Shown in pieces: positions 1 through 8,348 of a stretch of DNA of 13,219 nt (positions are counted from its first letter, which is position 1; each line of letters starts with the position of its first letter). The DNA is from Cochliopodium minus. Lineage: Eukaryota > Discosea > Himatismenida > Cochliopodiidae. The notes below the pieces were generated by a model, which saw nothing but the letters and a program-made list of their open reading frames with translations, was not told where the DNA came from and did not search any database. Location of the stretch: positions 1-13,219 of the forward strand of contig JAMYWO010000401.1 of the NCBI GenBank assembly GCA_024220525.1. Direction: 5' to 3'. The position numbers and the translations under genes are program-made.

Positions 1-190
1 TTTTTTTGAATTTTTTTTATGAATTTTAATTTTTATTTTTATTTTTATTTTATTTTTATTTTATTTTTATTTTAATTTTAAATATATGGAATTTTATTTT
101 TTATTTTTATTTTATTTTATTTTTATTTTTATTTTTATTTTTATTTTTATTTTTATTTTTATTTTTATTTATGAATTTTAATTTAAATTT
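1..190. repeat. T-rich hexanucleotide-like repeat (ATTTTT)n, probably intronic
   Basis: The stretch is nearly all T with regularly spaced A, mostly in a six-base ATTTTT unit. It directly precedes an internal exon of the LRR gene, so it is most likely the 3' part of an intron. It holds no coding signal. Confidence 0.8.
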
Positions 191-217
191 AAATTAAAAA
201 CCTTTTTTTACTTGAAG

Positions 218-2055
218 AGTCCCAAACTTAAGGGAGCTCTACATAAGCGGAGATACAACAGAGAACTATCACAACTCGTTGACACCCGAGCCTTTCGAGA
301 AACTTTGTGACAACTACGATAAGGAAGTTGGTCCCTTTTTTCCAAGGCTGATTTTGGTATTAAAATTATTTATATTATTCAATTTTTAAATTATTTTTAT
401 TTTTTTATTTTATTTTTTATTTTAATGTTTTAATATTTGATTTAATATGACCTTCAATATTTTAAAATTTTTTTTTTCTTTCTTTTTTTTTTTATTCTCT
501 ATTATTTTATATTATTCAATTTTTTATTTTTTATTTTTTTCCACATTTTTTTTTGACCTTTTTTTTTTATTTTTCATTTTTTATTTTTCATTTTTTATAT
601 TTGATTTAATATTTTTATTTTTATTTTTATTTTTTTTTTATTTTTCATTTTATTTTTAATTTTTATTTTGTTATTATATTTGATTTAATATGACTTTAAT
701 ATTTTTATTTTTATTTTATTTTTTATTTTATTTTTTTATTTTTATTTTTTAGTTTTACATTTTTTTGTATAGGTCGAAATGGCGTTCAGAAATAAGATGA
801 TCACCGACAAATCCATCCTCGGTATTTCCATCAACAGTCCTAACTTAACCTCCCTCAATATCTCTGGAGCAAAACTGATAACACATGAAGCATACGAACA
901 CATTAATTTTTATTTAAAAAATTTGGGTATTCATTATCTTTTAATTCAACTATTTTAATTTTATTTTAAATTTATTATTTTTTAAATTTATTATTTTTTA
1001 AATTTATTATTTTTTAAATTTATTATTTTTTAAATTTATTATTTTTAAATTTATTTTTTAATATGATTAAAATTAAAATTGAAAAATTTTTTTTTTAAAA
1101 AAAAGTAAAATTGTATTTGTCATCCACTTTGACGACAGACGAACATTTAAAGATTTTGTGCAAAAACAGCAAACAAATTGAAGTTTTATTATTAAATGAC
1201 TGCCCGAACATCACTGTAAAAAAATCAAACATTTTTTAGTTTTTAAAAAAATATAAATTTTTGAATTAATTAAAATTTTTTTTAGGCTGACATATTGCCT
1301 CTATTGTTATATTCTTTTAAGCACATTTCTGACTTAAATTTGGCAGAGTGCCCTTCCATTGAAAATTTTTCTGAGACGTTCAAAGAAAAGAACCTTGAAT
1401 TTTTCAACAAGAAAAAATATTTTTCGACATTGATAGGGTTAACATTCCAAAAGGTTTAAATATTTAAAATTTTATTTTTTAATTTATTTTTTTTTTGTTT
1501 AAAAATTTTATTCTTAATTTAGACTAAAGTTCACGAGGAAGTTTTGCGCTTTGTTTTACAAAAATGCCAAAAAATTCAGTCTTTAAATTTATCTGACTGT
1601 TCACACTTGACTGAAGAATTCATGATCAAAGATGTCATTCCCAATGTTCCTTGCGTCCAACAGCTTCTTTTGTCCAACTTGACTCAATCTGTTACCAATC
1701 TTTTCGTAGATAACCTAGCAGAGCAATGTTTACAACTTGGAGGGATAAATGTAAGCAGATGTAGTCAAATTGACGACAAATCTGCAATAAAAATACTTGG
1801 AATTCCATTAGTAAATAACTTTTTTCATCTCAATTTTTTTTTGTTTTTTTTATTTTTGTCGAACAGATAAGAACTATCTATTTTAATGGATGTAACTTGT
1901 TGACAGAAGAAATATTCTCTTCATTCAAGGACAAAAACTTTTCCAAATTGCTTCAGAAAATGGAGATAGACGATACACAAGTTTCTCCACAAAAAATCAA
2001 GGAAATACTTGTGATGAGGCCTCATATGGAATTAACAAAGAAAAGGAACAAATAA
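218..2055 (+). CDS. Leucine-rich-repeat protein (F-box/AMN1-like LRR type), 5'-partial, six visible exons
   Basis: Exons 218-356, 773-926, 1106-1215, 1286-1453, 1523-1810 and 1867-2055 join in one frame through GT-AG introns and end at TAA 2053-2055, giving 348 visible residues. Repeated motifs show cysteine-containing LRRs: LRELYISG, LTSLNISG, IEVLLLNDCPNIT, ISDLNLAECPSI, IQSLNLSDCSHLT, LGGINVSRCSQID and IRTIYFNGCNLLT. The LxxLxLxxCxxLT pattern is typical of F-box LRR proteins (FBXL/AMN1 type), which usually present substrates to SCF ubiquitin ligases. No F-box is visible because the N-terminus lies left of the window or in the T-rich sequence before 218. The first exon has no start codon and follows an AG at 216-217, so it is internal. 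The C-terminus ends in a basic tail, KKRNK. The LRR fold is well supported; the ubiquitin-ligase role is only an analogy. The stop lies 142 bases from the convergent UBC9 stop. Confidence 0.85.
357..772 (+). other. T-rich intron 1 (visible) of the LRR gene
   Basis: This 416-base gap between LRR exons starts GTATTA and ends TGTATAG. It consists of T runs with scattered A and repeated TTTGATTTAATATGAC-like segments (about 437-452 and 680-695). The hydrophobic Phe-rich open frame at 447-659 is a by-product of poly-T, not a gene. Confidence 0.75.
968..1046. repeat. 16-bp tandem repeat, about five copies, inside an LRR intron
   Basis: The unit AAATTTATTATTTTTT is repeated perfectly at 968-983, 984-999, 1000-1015 and 1016-1031. 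A fifth copy one base short follows at 1032-1046. It lies within the 179-base intron 927-1105. The perfect copies imply recent replication slippage. Confidence 0.9.
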
Positions 2056-2197
2056 AATTAAAAAACTTTTGTGATCAAAATAAGTTGTCAAAAAAATTTT
2101 AATAAAATTTTTATTATTTAAAATAAAAGATTCAAAAAAATAAATTTTTCAAAGCTCCCCCAATTTGCCCATTGCCAAAAAAAAAACAAGTTTTATA
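2056..2197. other. Convergent 3' spacer between LRR gene and UBC9
   Basis: This is 142 bases of AT-rich sequence between two stop codons facing each other. AATAAA-like strings occur on the plus strand (around 2101 and 2120) and could serve as polyadenylation signals, but such strings are common by chance at this base composition. Confidence 0.5.
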
Positions 2198-2948
2198 TTA
2201 GTTGCGATAATTTTGAGCTTGTACTTTGACAGTCTCATTGTATTTGTTACGATCATAAGTATAAGCGTTATAAGCAGGCTCTTGCGCAGGGTCGTTTGGG
2301 TTAGGATTACTGAGAAGCTCTTGGATGCCGATGAGGATTTGTTTGAGAGTGATGGATGGCTTCCAGTCTTTTTCTTCGTTGAGAAGACTCAAACAGACAG
2401 TTCCGGAAGGGAAAATGTTTGGATGAAAAAATGCTTTTTTTTTTTTTTTAAAGTATAATTAATGTGAGAACAATTAATTATCAGAATTAATTTGAAAAAA
2501 ATATGAGTTCATATAATTTTAAAATGCTATATATAGCTTTAAATTTTGTTTTATGTTTTGAATAATACTTTTATAATTATTATAAGAATTGTTGTTAATT
2601 TTTCCTATTTTATATATCCCAATGGTAAATGATAGATAGATTTTTACCTTTTGGAAATGAACATTTTGGTGGTTTATCAGGATAATCCTCTGTGAATATC
2701 ATTGTCAAAGGAAATACTCCTCCTTCCCAAATAGTCCCTGTTTTGCCTGGAATACCACAATCCCATTTCAACATGTTCAATGTTCCATCTTCATTGGAGG
2801 TGGGTCTTGCATAGAATGCCTTTTTAAAGATTGGGTTTCATTTTTCAAAAAATATTGAACATAATAAAAAAATTTAAATTACATGAGGATGATCCTTCCT
2901 CCATGCTTTCCTTTCTGCTGCCAATCTTTGTCTTGCCAATCCAGACAT
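2198..2948 (-). CDS. UBC9: SUMO-conjugating enzyme UBC9 (E2), complete, three exons
   Basis: UBC9 accepts SUMO from the E1 as a thioester and passes it to lysines of target proteins, mainly in the nucleus. Exons on the minus strand are 2948-2883, 2819-2648 and 2433-2198 (stop TAA 2200-2198). They give 157 residues, against 158 in human UBC9. The start [19 protein letters not shown] is the diagnostic UBC9 N-terminus. [16 protein letters not shown] and [12 protein letters not shown] match the E2 core. HPN is at 83-85 and the catalytic cysteine is C93 in SGTVCLSLL, the same number as in the human enzyme. [19 protein letters not shown] and DPAQEPAY are also UBC9-specific. Phases are clean: exon 1 ends on a codon, and exon 2 ends with one base that completes Ala80. 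It is divergent from adenylate kinase. Confidence 0.97.
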
Positions 2949-3345
2949 TTATATATTTTTTACACGGGTTTATTATCTAGATAATAAATGAAAATGGAAG
3001 TATGATATCAAATGCATCAATGATATAAGAGAAGGTTGGTTACTTACACAAAAAGAATGACTATTTTTTTTTATATTTATGAAAATAAGAATTTTCTCAA
3101 TTTTGGAATATATAAATCGTTATTATAATTGGAAATGGATCATTCAAATCACTTCATAAATCTTCTTTTTTTGTGGATATTAAGCATGATTAAAAATTGC
3201 GCCAAAAAAAAAAAATCATAAAATCAAAATAACGGAAATTATTTAAAAGGAATCTAATCCCATTTGTTTAGAATTACACTTGTTTAGAATTGAAGTTGTT
3301 TTTTTAAAGAGAATTAAAAGTACAAGTGTGATTTATATAAAAAAA
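2949..3345. promoter_or_regulatory. Divergent intergenic region between UBC9 and adenylate kinase
   Basis: This 397-base spacer separates the start codons of two divergently oriented genes, so it should carry both promoters. It holds a direct repeat TTGTTTAGAATT at 3264-3275 and 3280-3291. It also holds an inverted pair, ACACTTGT at 3276-3283 and ACAAGTGT at 3322-3329. TATATAA at 3334-3340 is only six bases before the adenylate kinase ATG and is too close to be a normal TATA box. No open frame worth calling is present. Confidence 0.5.
3264..3291. repeat. Direct repeat of a 12-mer in the divergent promoter region
   Basis: TTGTTTAGAATT occurs twice, at 3264-3275 and 3280-3291, with a 16-base period, about 55-80 bases upstream of the adenylate kinase ATG. 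It could be a factor-binding repeat; function is unproven. Confidence 0.6.
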
Positions 3346-4705
3346 ATGGAAAATAAAAATCTTAGGATTGCCATAATAGGACCTCCAGGTAAATCAATCA
3401 GATTCTTTTATCAATTTAGCTGAGATAAAGTACCCAAATTTCAATAAATATTTAAATTTATGTTGAACGTCTGAGTAAAAAAAATAATATTCTGTGATAA
3501 TTTTGATTGAGTAAGCTGATATAGAAAGTTTTAGAAATGAGTATGCTTATTAAAATTTATGGAAACATATATCTTGGAAATCAAAGTGAATTCATTGAAA
3601 AATATTATATTATTCAAAATTATATGCACATCTAAATAAAAAATCAATTAGATTATCTTTGAGTACTCAAATTAATTAATAAATTATAAATTTCTTTTTC
3701 TTTTTATACTGGTTGAATTACTTTCATTTTATAGGATGTGGAAAAGGAACTCAGTCAAATTACATCACCAAAGATTTCGGTATGAAGCAAATATCCACAG
3801 GGGATCTCCTGAGGCACGAGGTGAGAAGCCACTCTGATATAGGGAAGAGAGTCGAAGAGCAGATGAAGAAGGGAGGTCTAGTCGAAAACGAAATTGTTTC
3901 TCAACTGTTCGGAAATCAAATAAGACAACCTAATTTCAAGAAAAAGGTTTTTATTTTTTGATTTTTTATTTTCTTTTTTTTGTGACATTTTTTTAAATTA
4001 TTAACTTTTTTTTTTAAATTAGGGATGGCTGTTGTAAAATTTTAACAAAAGAAATAAAAATAAAAACTATTCACTAAAAATAAAATAAAGAGATGGCTAT
4101 CCACGTAATATTGAACAAGCAAAAGAAATAGAGAGGGTTTTGGGCAATGAAAATCAACCTTTGGATTGTGTCATCAACTTGGATGTTCCTTTCAGTGTGA
4201 TCAAGGAGAGAATCTCTGGCAGGTGGATACATGAAAGTAGTGGGAGAGTAAAATAATTAAAAATTAAAAAAATTAATAAACAAAATAATTTAAAATAAAA
4301 AAATTTATTCAAAAAATTATTTTGTTAAAATAATTAAAATTAATAAATTATAAAAATTAATTCATTTAAATAAAAATAAAAATAAAACATTCTTTTAAAA
4401 ATTTTGATTAACTTTAAAATTAATTCTTTTTCTTAAACAACAAGTCCTATAATGTCAATTTTAACCCTCCAAAAGTTTGTGGTAAAGATGACGTAACAGG
4501 TGAACCTCTCATCCAACGCAAAGACGACACACCTGAAGTAGTGGAAAAGAGATACCAGACTTATTGTGAAAAAACCAAGCCTCTCTTTGCTTTTTACAAC
4601 CAAAAACCCAATTTTCTCTTTTGTGTTGATGCTTCTCAGTCGCCTGATCAAGTTTATTCCCAGATCAAACCAATCCTCAAAAGATTTTTTGTTTCAAAAT
4701 TGTGA
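3346..4705 (+). CDS. ADK1: Adenylate kinase, long form with LID domain; five exons including an 11-base microexon
   Basis: The enzyme interconverts ATP plus AMP with two ADP. Exons are 3346-3388, 3735-3946, 4023-4033, 4091-4247 and 4445-4705 (stop TGA 4703-4705), giving 227 residues with consistent phases. The P-loop GPPGCGKGTQ is at 12-21, split by intron 1. The AMP-binding part STGDLLR is at 35-41. GWLLDGYPRN at 86-95 spans three exons. The strand-loop [14 protein letters not shown] runs from 118. The LID domain at about 126-170 contains [18 protein letters not shown], then [17 protein letters not shown], typical of the long-form enzymes (yeast ADK1, human AK2). The start is the first ATG before the P-loop; a 14-residue lead is normal. 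No targeting peptide is evident, so a cytosolic or intermembrane-space form is likely. It is convergent with AGMO. Confidence 0.96.
4023..4033 (+). other. 11-nt microexon of adenylate kinase (GGATGGCTGTT)
   Basis: Joining exon 3735-3946 directly to exon 4091-4247 breaks the frame and drops the conserved strand before DGYPR. The 11 bases at 4023-4033 are preceded by TTAG and followed by GTAAAA. They read GGA TGG CTG TT, and the next exon supplies A to make TTA. The result, KKK-GWLL-DGYPRN, restores both phase and the family motif. Flanking introns are 76 and 57 bases. Confidence 0.9.
4248..4444 (+). other. A/T-rich fourth intron of adenylate kinase
   Basis: The 197-base gap between LID-coding exons starts GTAAAA and ends AACAAG. 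It is A-rich on the sense strand with TTAAAAATTAA-type repetitiveness. No coding content is seen. Confidence 0.8.
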
Positions 4706-4811
4706 TTATTTATTAATTAATAAAATATTTTTTTCTTTTTTTTTGATTAAATTTTAAAAAAAATTGAAAAATAAACTTGTTTTAAAAAGCCACATTTATG
4801 ACATTTTATTT
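4706..4811. other. Convergent 3' spacer between adenylate kinase and AGMO
   Basis: 106 bases separate the two facing stop codons. TTAATAAAATA at about 4716-4726 could signal polyadenylation for adenylate kinase. Nothing else is seen. Confidence 0.5.
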
Positions 4812-7501
4812 TTATTTTTTTGAAACAAAATATTTTTCCATGTAACGTTCCACTCGGATGTACTTGAATAGAGGGTAGGGGAAAAACATAGCAAAGAAAA
4901 CAACAAATTTGTTGGTAAAGTTGATCTGGAAACACAAAAGCAAAAAAACAATGTTTACAGCTTGGAATGAATAGAACATCAAATCTAAAAAAAAAAATTA
5001 AAAAAAAAAAGTGAAAAAATAATTAAATTTAATTTTTTTGTTACCAGTGAAGCTCAATTCAAGAAGATAAGTTACATAGATGAGCTGCACGACAAGAAAA
5101 GAGCCAAAAATGACAAAAGAGGGGATCTCGTTGAAGATGGGGTTTTCTTGAAACCACATGAAGATGGGCACCAAAATGAAAAACTGTACAAGCGAAATAA
5201 AAGACATTCTTGTGTTGGTCCTATTAAAGAAAAAACGATTGAACTTTGGACAACAACAAAATATTGAATTTACAATGTAAAATTTTAAAAAAAAATAATA
5301 ATTAAAAATTTAGAGTAGAAATAAAAATCAAATAAAAAATGAAATAAAAAATAAAAAATAAAAAACAAATTAAAAATATATAAATAAAAAAATGAAATAA
5401 AAATATTAAAAATGGAATAAAAAGGAAAATTAAAAAATAAAATATTGATAAAAAAATAAAAAAATAATAAAAATAAATAAACAAAGGATGTTTTTTTACT
5501 TTGGATTGAATTTGGGCACTTTGAGATAAGGATCAGGGATCTCGTGGTACTCAAGCTCCTTCTTCTTTTCGTTGAAGTAGAGTCCTGGACCGAGCAATAA
5601 AGATTTTATCTTGGTGGGGATGGTTGGCATCGAAATGAATGTGTAAAAAACAGATTTTAAATGTTCTGTTTGTATGAATACTAAAAAAAAAAACCGAAAA
5701 TTCGGAATAAAAAAAAAAATAAAAAAAAAATTTTGTCAAAATAAAAAAAATTGTCTATTATAAAAAAAAAAAAATTGTCTATTAAATAAACAAAAAAAAA
5801 ATAAAAAAAAAATAATTTTTTTAAACGAAAATAAAATAACAAATAAAAATATAAAATTACAAAAAATTTTAAAAAAATGAAAGTATAAAAAAAAATAACA
5901 AATAAATGAAATAATAAAATGATAAAAAATAAATAATAAATATTAAATAATAAATAAATAAAATTAATGAATAAAAAATAAATGATGAAAATCAAAATAA
6001 AAAATAAAAATATAATGAAAGATACAAATAATAAATAATAAAAAATAAAAAATAAGATACCAGGATTAAATGTTTGGATAGGATGTACAAGGCCATAAAC
6101 TGGTTTTTCTATTTCCTCTGCGAAAGTTCCAAAAAATCTATCTATTATTACAAACATGCCAGCAAAATTTTTATCTGTTTTTACAAGTAACAAAAACAGT
6201 AAATTAATAAATAATAAAAAAAAAATTGTGATAAAATAATAAATCAAAAAAAAAAAACATAAATTAATAAATAAAATAATAATAAATCAATAAAAAAACA
6301 TAAATTAATGAAAAACAAAAACAAAAAAAAAATTAAAATAAAACAAAATATTAACAAAAAAAAAAGAACAAAAAAAAAAAAAAAAAAAATTTTTAATTTT
6401 TAAATAAAAAATAAAAGAAATAAATTAATTATAAAAAACAAAAAAATAGATTACCAATGTAATTTTTGTTTCTGGCATGGTGAACTCTGTGGTGAGAAGG
6501 AGTGTTGAAAATATATTCTACAATGGGAGGAAATTTTCCGACGGTTTCGGTATGAACAAAAAACTGAAAAGTGACGTTAATGGTTTTGTAGAACATAAAC
6601 TTCTCGAAGCTGAAAAAAGGTAAAATGGGAAGATAAAAAATCCAAAAAAACAAATTTTCTAGGATTCCCTGTCTCAATGCTGTCGATAGGTTATATTCTT
6701 CAGATCTTTGAAGAGAAAATATATTGAAAAAAAAAAAATAAAATAAATAAATTAAATATCCGCTTTTGAAACAAAAAATTGGATTTTTATATTGATCATC
6801 ATTTATGATGATCCAAAAATTTAAAATTTAATTTATTTTTTTTTATAAAAAATGAAATTTGTTTTCCTTAAAAAAAAACAAAGGAAGATTTAATTCCCAA
6901 AACATAAATAAAATAAATGAACTAACAACTCAAACAAATAAAAATACCCCAACATCCAAAACTAAAAAGTTTGATGATATTGAGTGCACTCAATTTTTTG
7001 TTTAAATTTATATGGTTTTTTTTTGTTGGAATTTTAGATTATTATATAATTCCTCAAATTATTTTTTTTTTAATCCTCAATAAAATTTTTTTTTTTTTTA
7101 TATTTTACGAATGATGAGGACTATGAGCAAGCCAAAATATATTGTTATAATGAGAGAATCTATGTCCACTATAATAAGCCAAATCAATCAAAATGAGCAG
7201 CAAAATTTGCGAGATGAAGCCTGATTCAATGAAGAGAGGATTTAGTGAAGATAATTTCAGTGAAAATCCATATAGACTTTCATCTATAGATGAATAGATC
7301 AATTTCAAGATTATGCGGCTCATCATACCCGATGATAATGAACTTTTAAAATTTATGGTATTATTATTTACAAACATAATTTGATTACCTCAATGCATCG
7401 TTGATCCTCACCATCTTTCCATTCTTGTAATTATATATTGATTCTAAAAAGAGAAATACAATGAATATGGGAATTAGTGATTCAACAGAAAAGAATTCCA
7501 T
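4812..7501 (-). CDS. AGMO: Alkylglycerol monooxygenase-like membrane protein (fatty acid hydroxylase superfamily), complete, seven exons
   Basis: Known AGMO (TMEM195) cleaves ether lipids at the ER using O2, a di-iron centre and tetrahydrobiopterin. Minus-strand exons 7501-7389, 7342-7109, 6705-6455, 6174-6061, 5680-5500, 5220-5045 and 4984-4812 join with perfect phases to 413 residues (human about 445). The histidine clusters of the superfamily are HRFSH (98-102), HSPHH (111-115) and HHRVHH (187-192). AGMO-specific context includes SSEEYNLSTALRQ, FNTPSHHRVHHARN, YIDKNFAG, DRFFGTFAEE and VYGLVHPI. Hydrophobic membrane segments lie at about 8-19, 81-93, 134-147 and in the C-terminal third (exons 6-7). 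The start is the first ATG, directly before a hydrophobic segment, and the protein ends YFVSKK, a possible dilysine-type ER retrieval signal (KK near the end, not a perfect KKxx). Substrate is inferred from family only. Confidence 0.93.
5221..5499 (-). other. Low-complexity intron of AGMO (A-rich on plus strand)
   Basis: The 279-base intron between AGMO exons 5 and 6 is almost wholly AAATAAA-type repeats on the plus strand, i.e. T-rich on the sense strand. Phe/Ile-rich open frames read from it are artefacts. Confidence 0.8.
5681..6060 (-). other. Low-complexity intron of AGMO between exons 4 and 5
   Basis: 380 bases of (A)nT-type repeats on the plus strand start GTATCTTA and end TTTTTAG on the sense strand. 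No conserved coding segment is seen; the long hydrophobic frame through it is exon 4 running on into poly-T. Confidence 0.8.
6175..6454 (-). other. Low-complexity intron of AGMO between exons 3 and 4
   Basis: 280 bases, T-rich on the sense strand, with a poly-A run on the plus strand around 6368-6389. The donor is GTAATC and the acceptor AAAACAG. The split codon across it restores Asp200 of YIDKNFAG, which confirms the junction. Confidence 0.85.
6706..7108 (-). other. Intron of AGMO between exons 2 and 3
   Basis: 403 bases. The split codon TC|A restores Ser116 in HHSSEEYN. It is less repetitive than the other AGMO introns: 6761-7075 is mixed AT-rich sequence without an open frame that matches anything I recognise. 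Confidence 0.8.
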
Positions 7502-7732
7502 TTCTATTTATAAAGGGGGTTATTATAGATCTCCTATCTAGAAAGTTGTCTATTTTTTTTATTTATAAATACAAATTAGCCAAATTCTCTCCCTCAACAA
7601 TTCCATTATATTATTTTGGAACTCCATATTCATCTGTAATACAAATTTTTTGTTTTCAAAGAACAAAAATAGAGGAAAATTATATAAATCAATTTTGAAA
7701 TTAAAAAAAATTTGAATAAAAAGTGATGATAG
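7502..7732. promoter_or_regulatory. Divergent spacer between AGMO and the small downstream gene
   Basis: The AGMO start codon (minus) and the small gene (plus) point away from each other across this AT-rich spacer, so both promoters should lie here. TTTATAAATA-type strings at about 7507-7514 and 7560-7570 are palindromic and TATA-like on either strand, but the first abuts the AGMO ATG and such strings are expected by chance here. There is no plus-strand ATG between 7502 and 7720. The short plus-strand frame through this region is antisense to AGMO exon 1 and not called. Confidence 0.45.
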
Positions 7733-7810
7733 CATATTGAGAATTTGAAAGAAGAATATTATAGAGATTATAATGAATTGAAAAATTTAGAAGCGGAACC
7801 TATAACTATA

Positions 7811-8212
7811 ATGACAGAATCTAGAGAAAGGAAAGAATTGCTCCAAGTAAGAATTAATTTATGCTTTATTTTCTTTAATATTATAATATTATGTTTTCAT
7901 TTTGAATAGAAAAAGAAGGTGGAAGAATCGAGGAAAAATTATCTCAATTCAAAGATTCAATTTAAAGAATATTTCGGATATGATTATGATGAAGAGGAAT
8001 TGATGGAAGCAGTAAACAATAATTCGACAAATGATAAAGTGGAAATTGAAAATGAAACTGTCGAAAATACAACGAATAAAAATGAAGATACAACGAATAA
8101 AAAAAATGAAGATAATAATCAAAAGATAGAGGAGGATGTTGATAAGAATGATCCTAATTATGTCCAGAGGAAATTAAGAGAAAGTTGGACATTTAAATTC
8201 AATAAGAAATAA
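7811..8212 (+). CDS. Small charged protein of unknown function, two exons
   Basis: Exons 7811-7846 and 7910-8212 join through a 63-base intron (GTAAGA...AATAG) and end at TAA 8210-8212, giving 112 residues from the first in-frame ATG. The N-terminal third is a Lys/Glu-rich helix (ESRERKELLQKKKVEESRK) followed by the aromatic patch FKEYFGYDYDEEE. The middle is an Asn/Glu/Thr/Lys low-complexity stretch with a DNA tandem repeat. The C-terminus, DPNYVQRKLRESWTFKFNKK, looks ordered and conserved. The same frame stays open upstream to 7733 (ENLKEEYYRDYNELKNLEAEP), just after TAG 7730-7732, whose AG could be a splice acceptor. The true N-terminus may therefore lie further left. I do not recognise the family. 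No signal peptide or membrane segment is seen. Confidence 0.7.
8069..8113 (+). repeat. In-frame 21/24-bp tandem duplication within the small gene
   Basis: Copy 1 (8069-8089) and copy 2 (8090-8113) share ACAACGAATAAAAA...TGAAGAT. Copy 2 has three extra A. It encodes TTNKNED then TTNKKNED, so the change adds one lysine and keeps the frame. Confidence 0.9.
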
Positions 8213-8348
8213 TTCTAATCCCTTGATTATTAAAATGTTTATAGCACAAAGAAATTATTTTCAAATTCTCTGAAGATAAATAAAAAAAATTTTTTAAATA
8301 TTTTGTCATCAATCAATGATATAATAAAATAAAAAATTTGAGAGGAGG
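8213..8348. other. Short tandem-gene spacer
   Basis: 136 AT-rich bases separate the small gene's stop from the ATG of the RasGEF gene, both on the plus strand. GAGAGGAGG immediately precedes the ATG; this purine-rich string is a leader feature, not a bacterial ribosome site. Confidence 0.5.

Noticed and set aside
447-659. Phe/Tyr/Leu-rich open frame resembling a membrane peptide
   Set aside because: It is poly-T read as TTT and TAT codons inside an LRR-gene intron; no start context or conserved motif.
3334-3340. TATATAA as a TATA box for adenylate kinase
   Set aside because: It is six bases before the ATG, and such strings are expected by chance at this base composition.
3947-3959. Reading adenylate kinase exon 2 through into VFIF as the GFIL strand
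   Set aside because: It meets TGA at once and would need a non-GT donor; the microexon at 4023-4033 gives a perfect solution.
7477-7698. 73-residue plus-strand open frame next to the AGMO start
   Set aside because: It lies antisense to AGMO exon 1 and its promoter; its start is a non-ATG or weak start and the sequence is not protein-like beyond AT bias.
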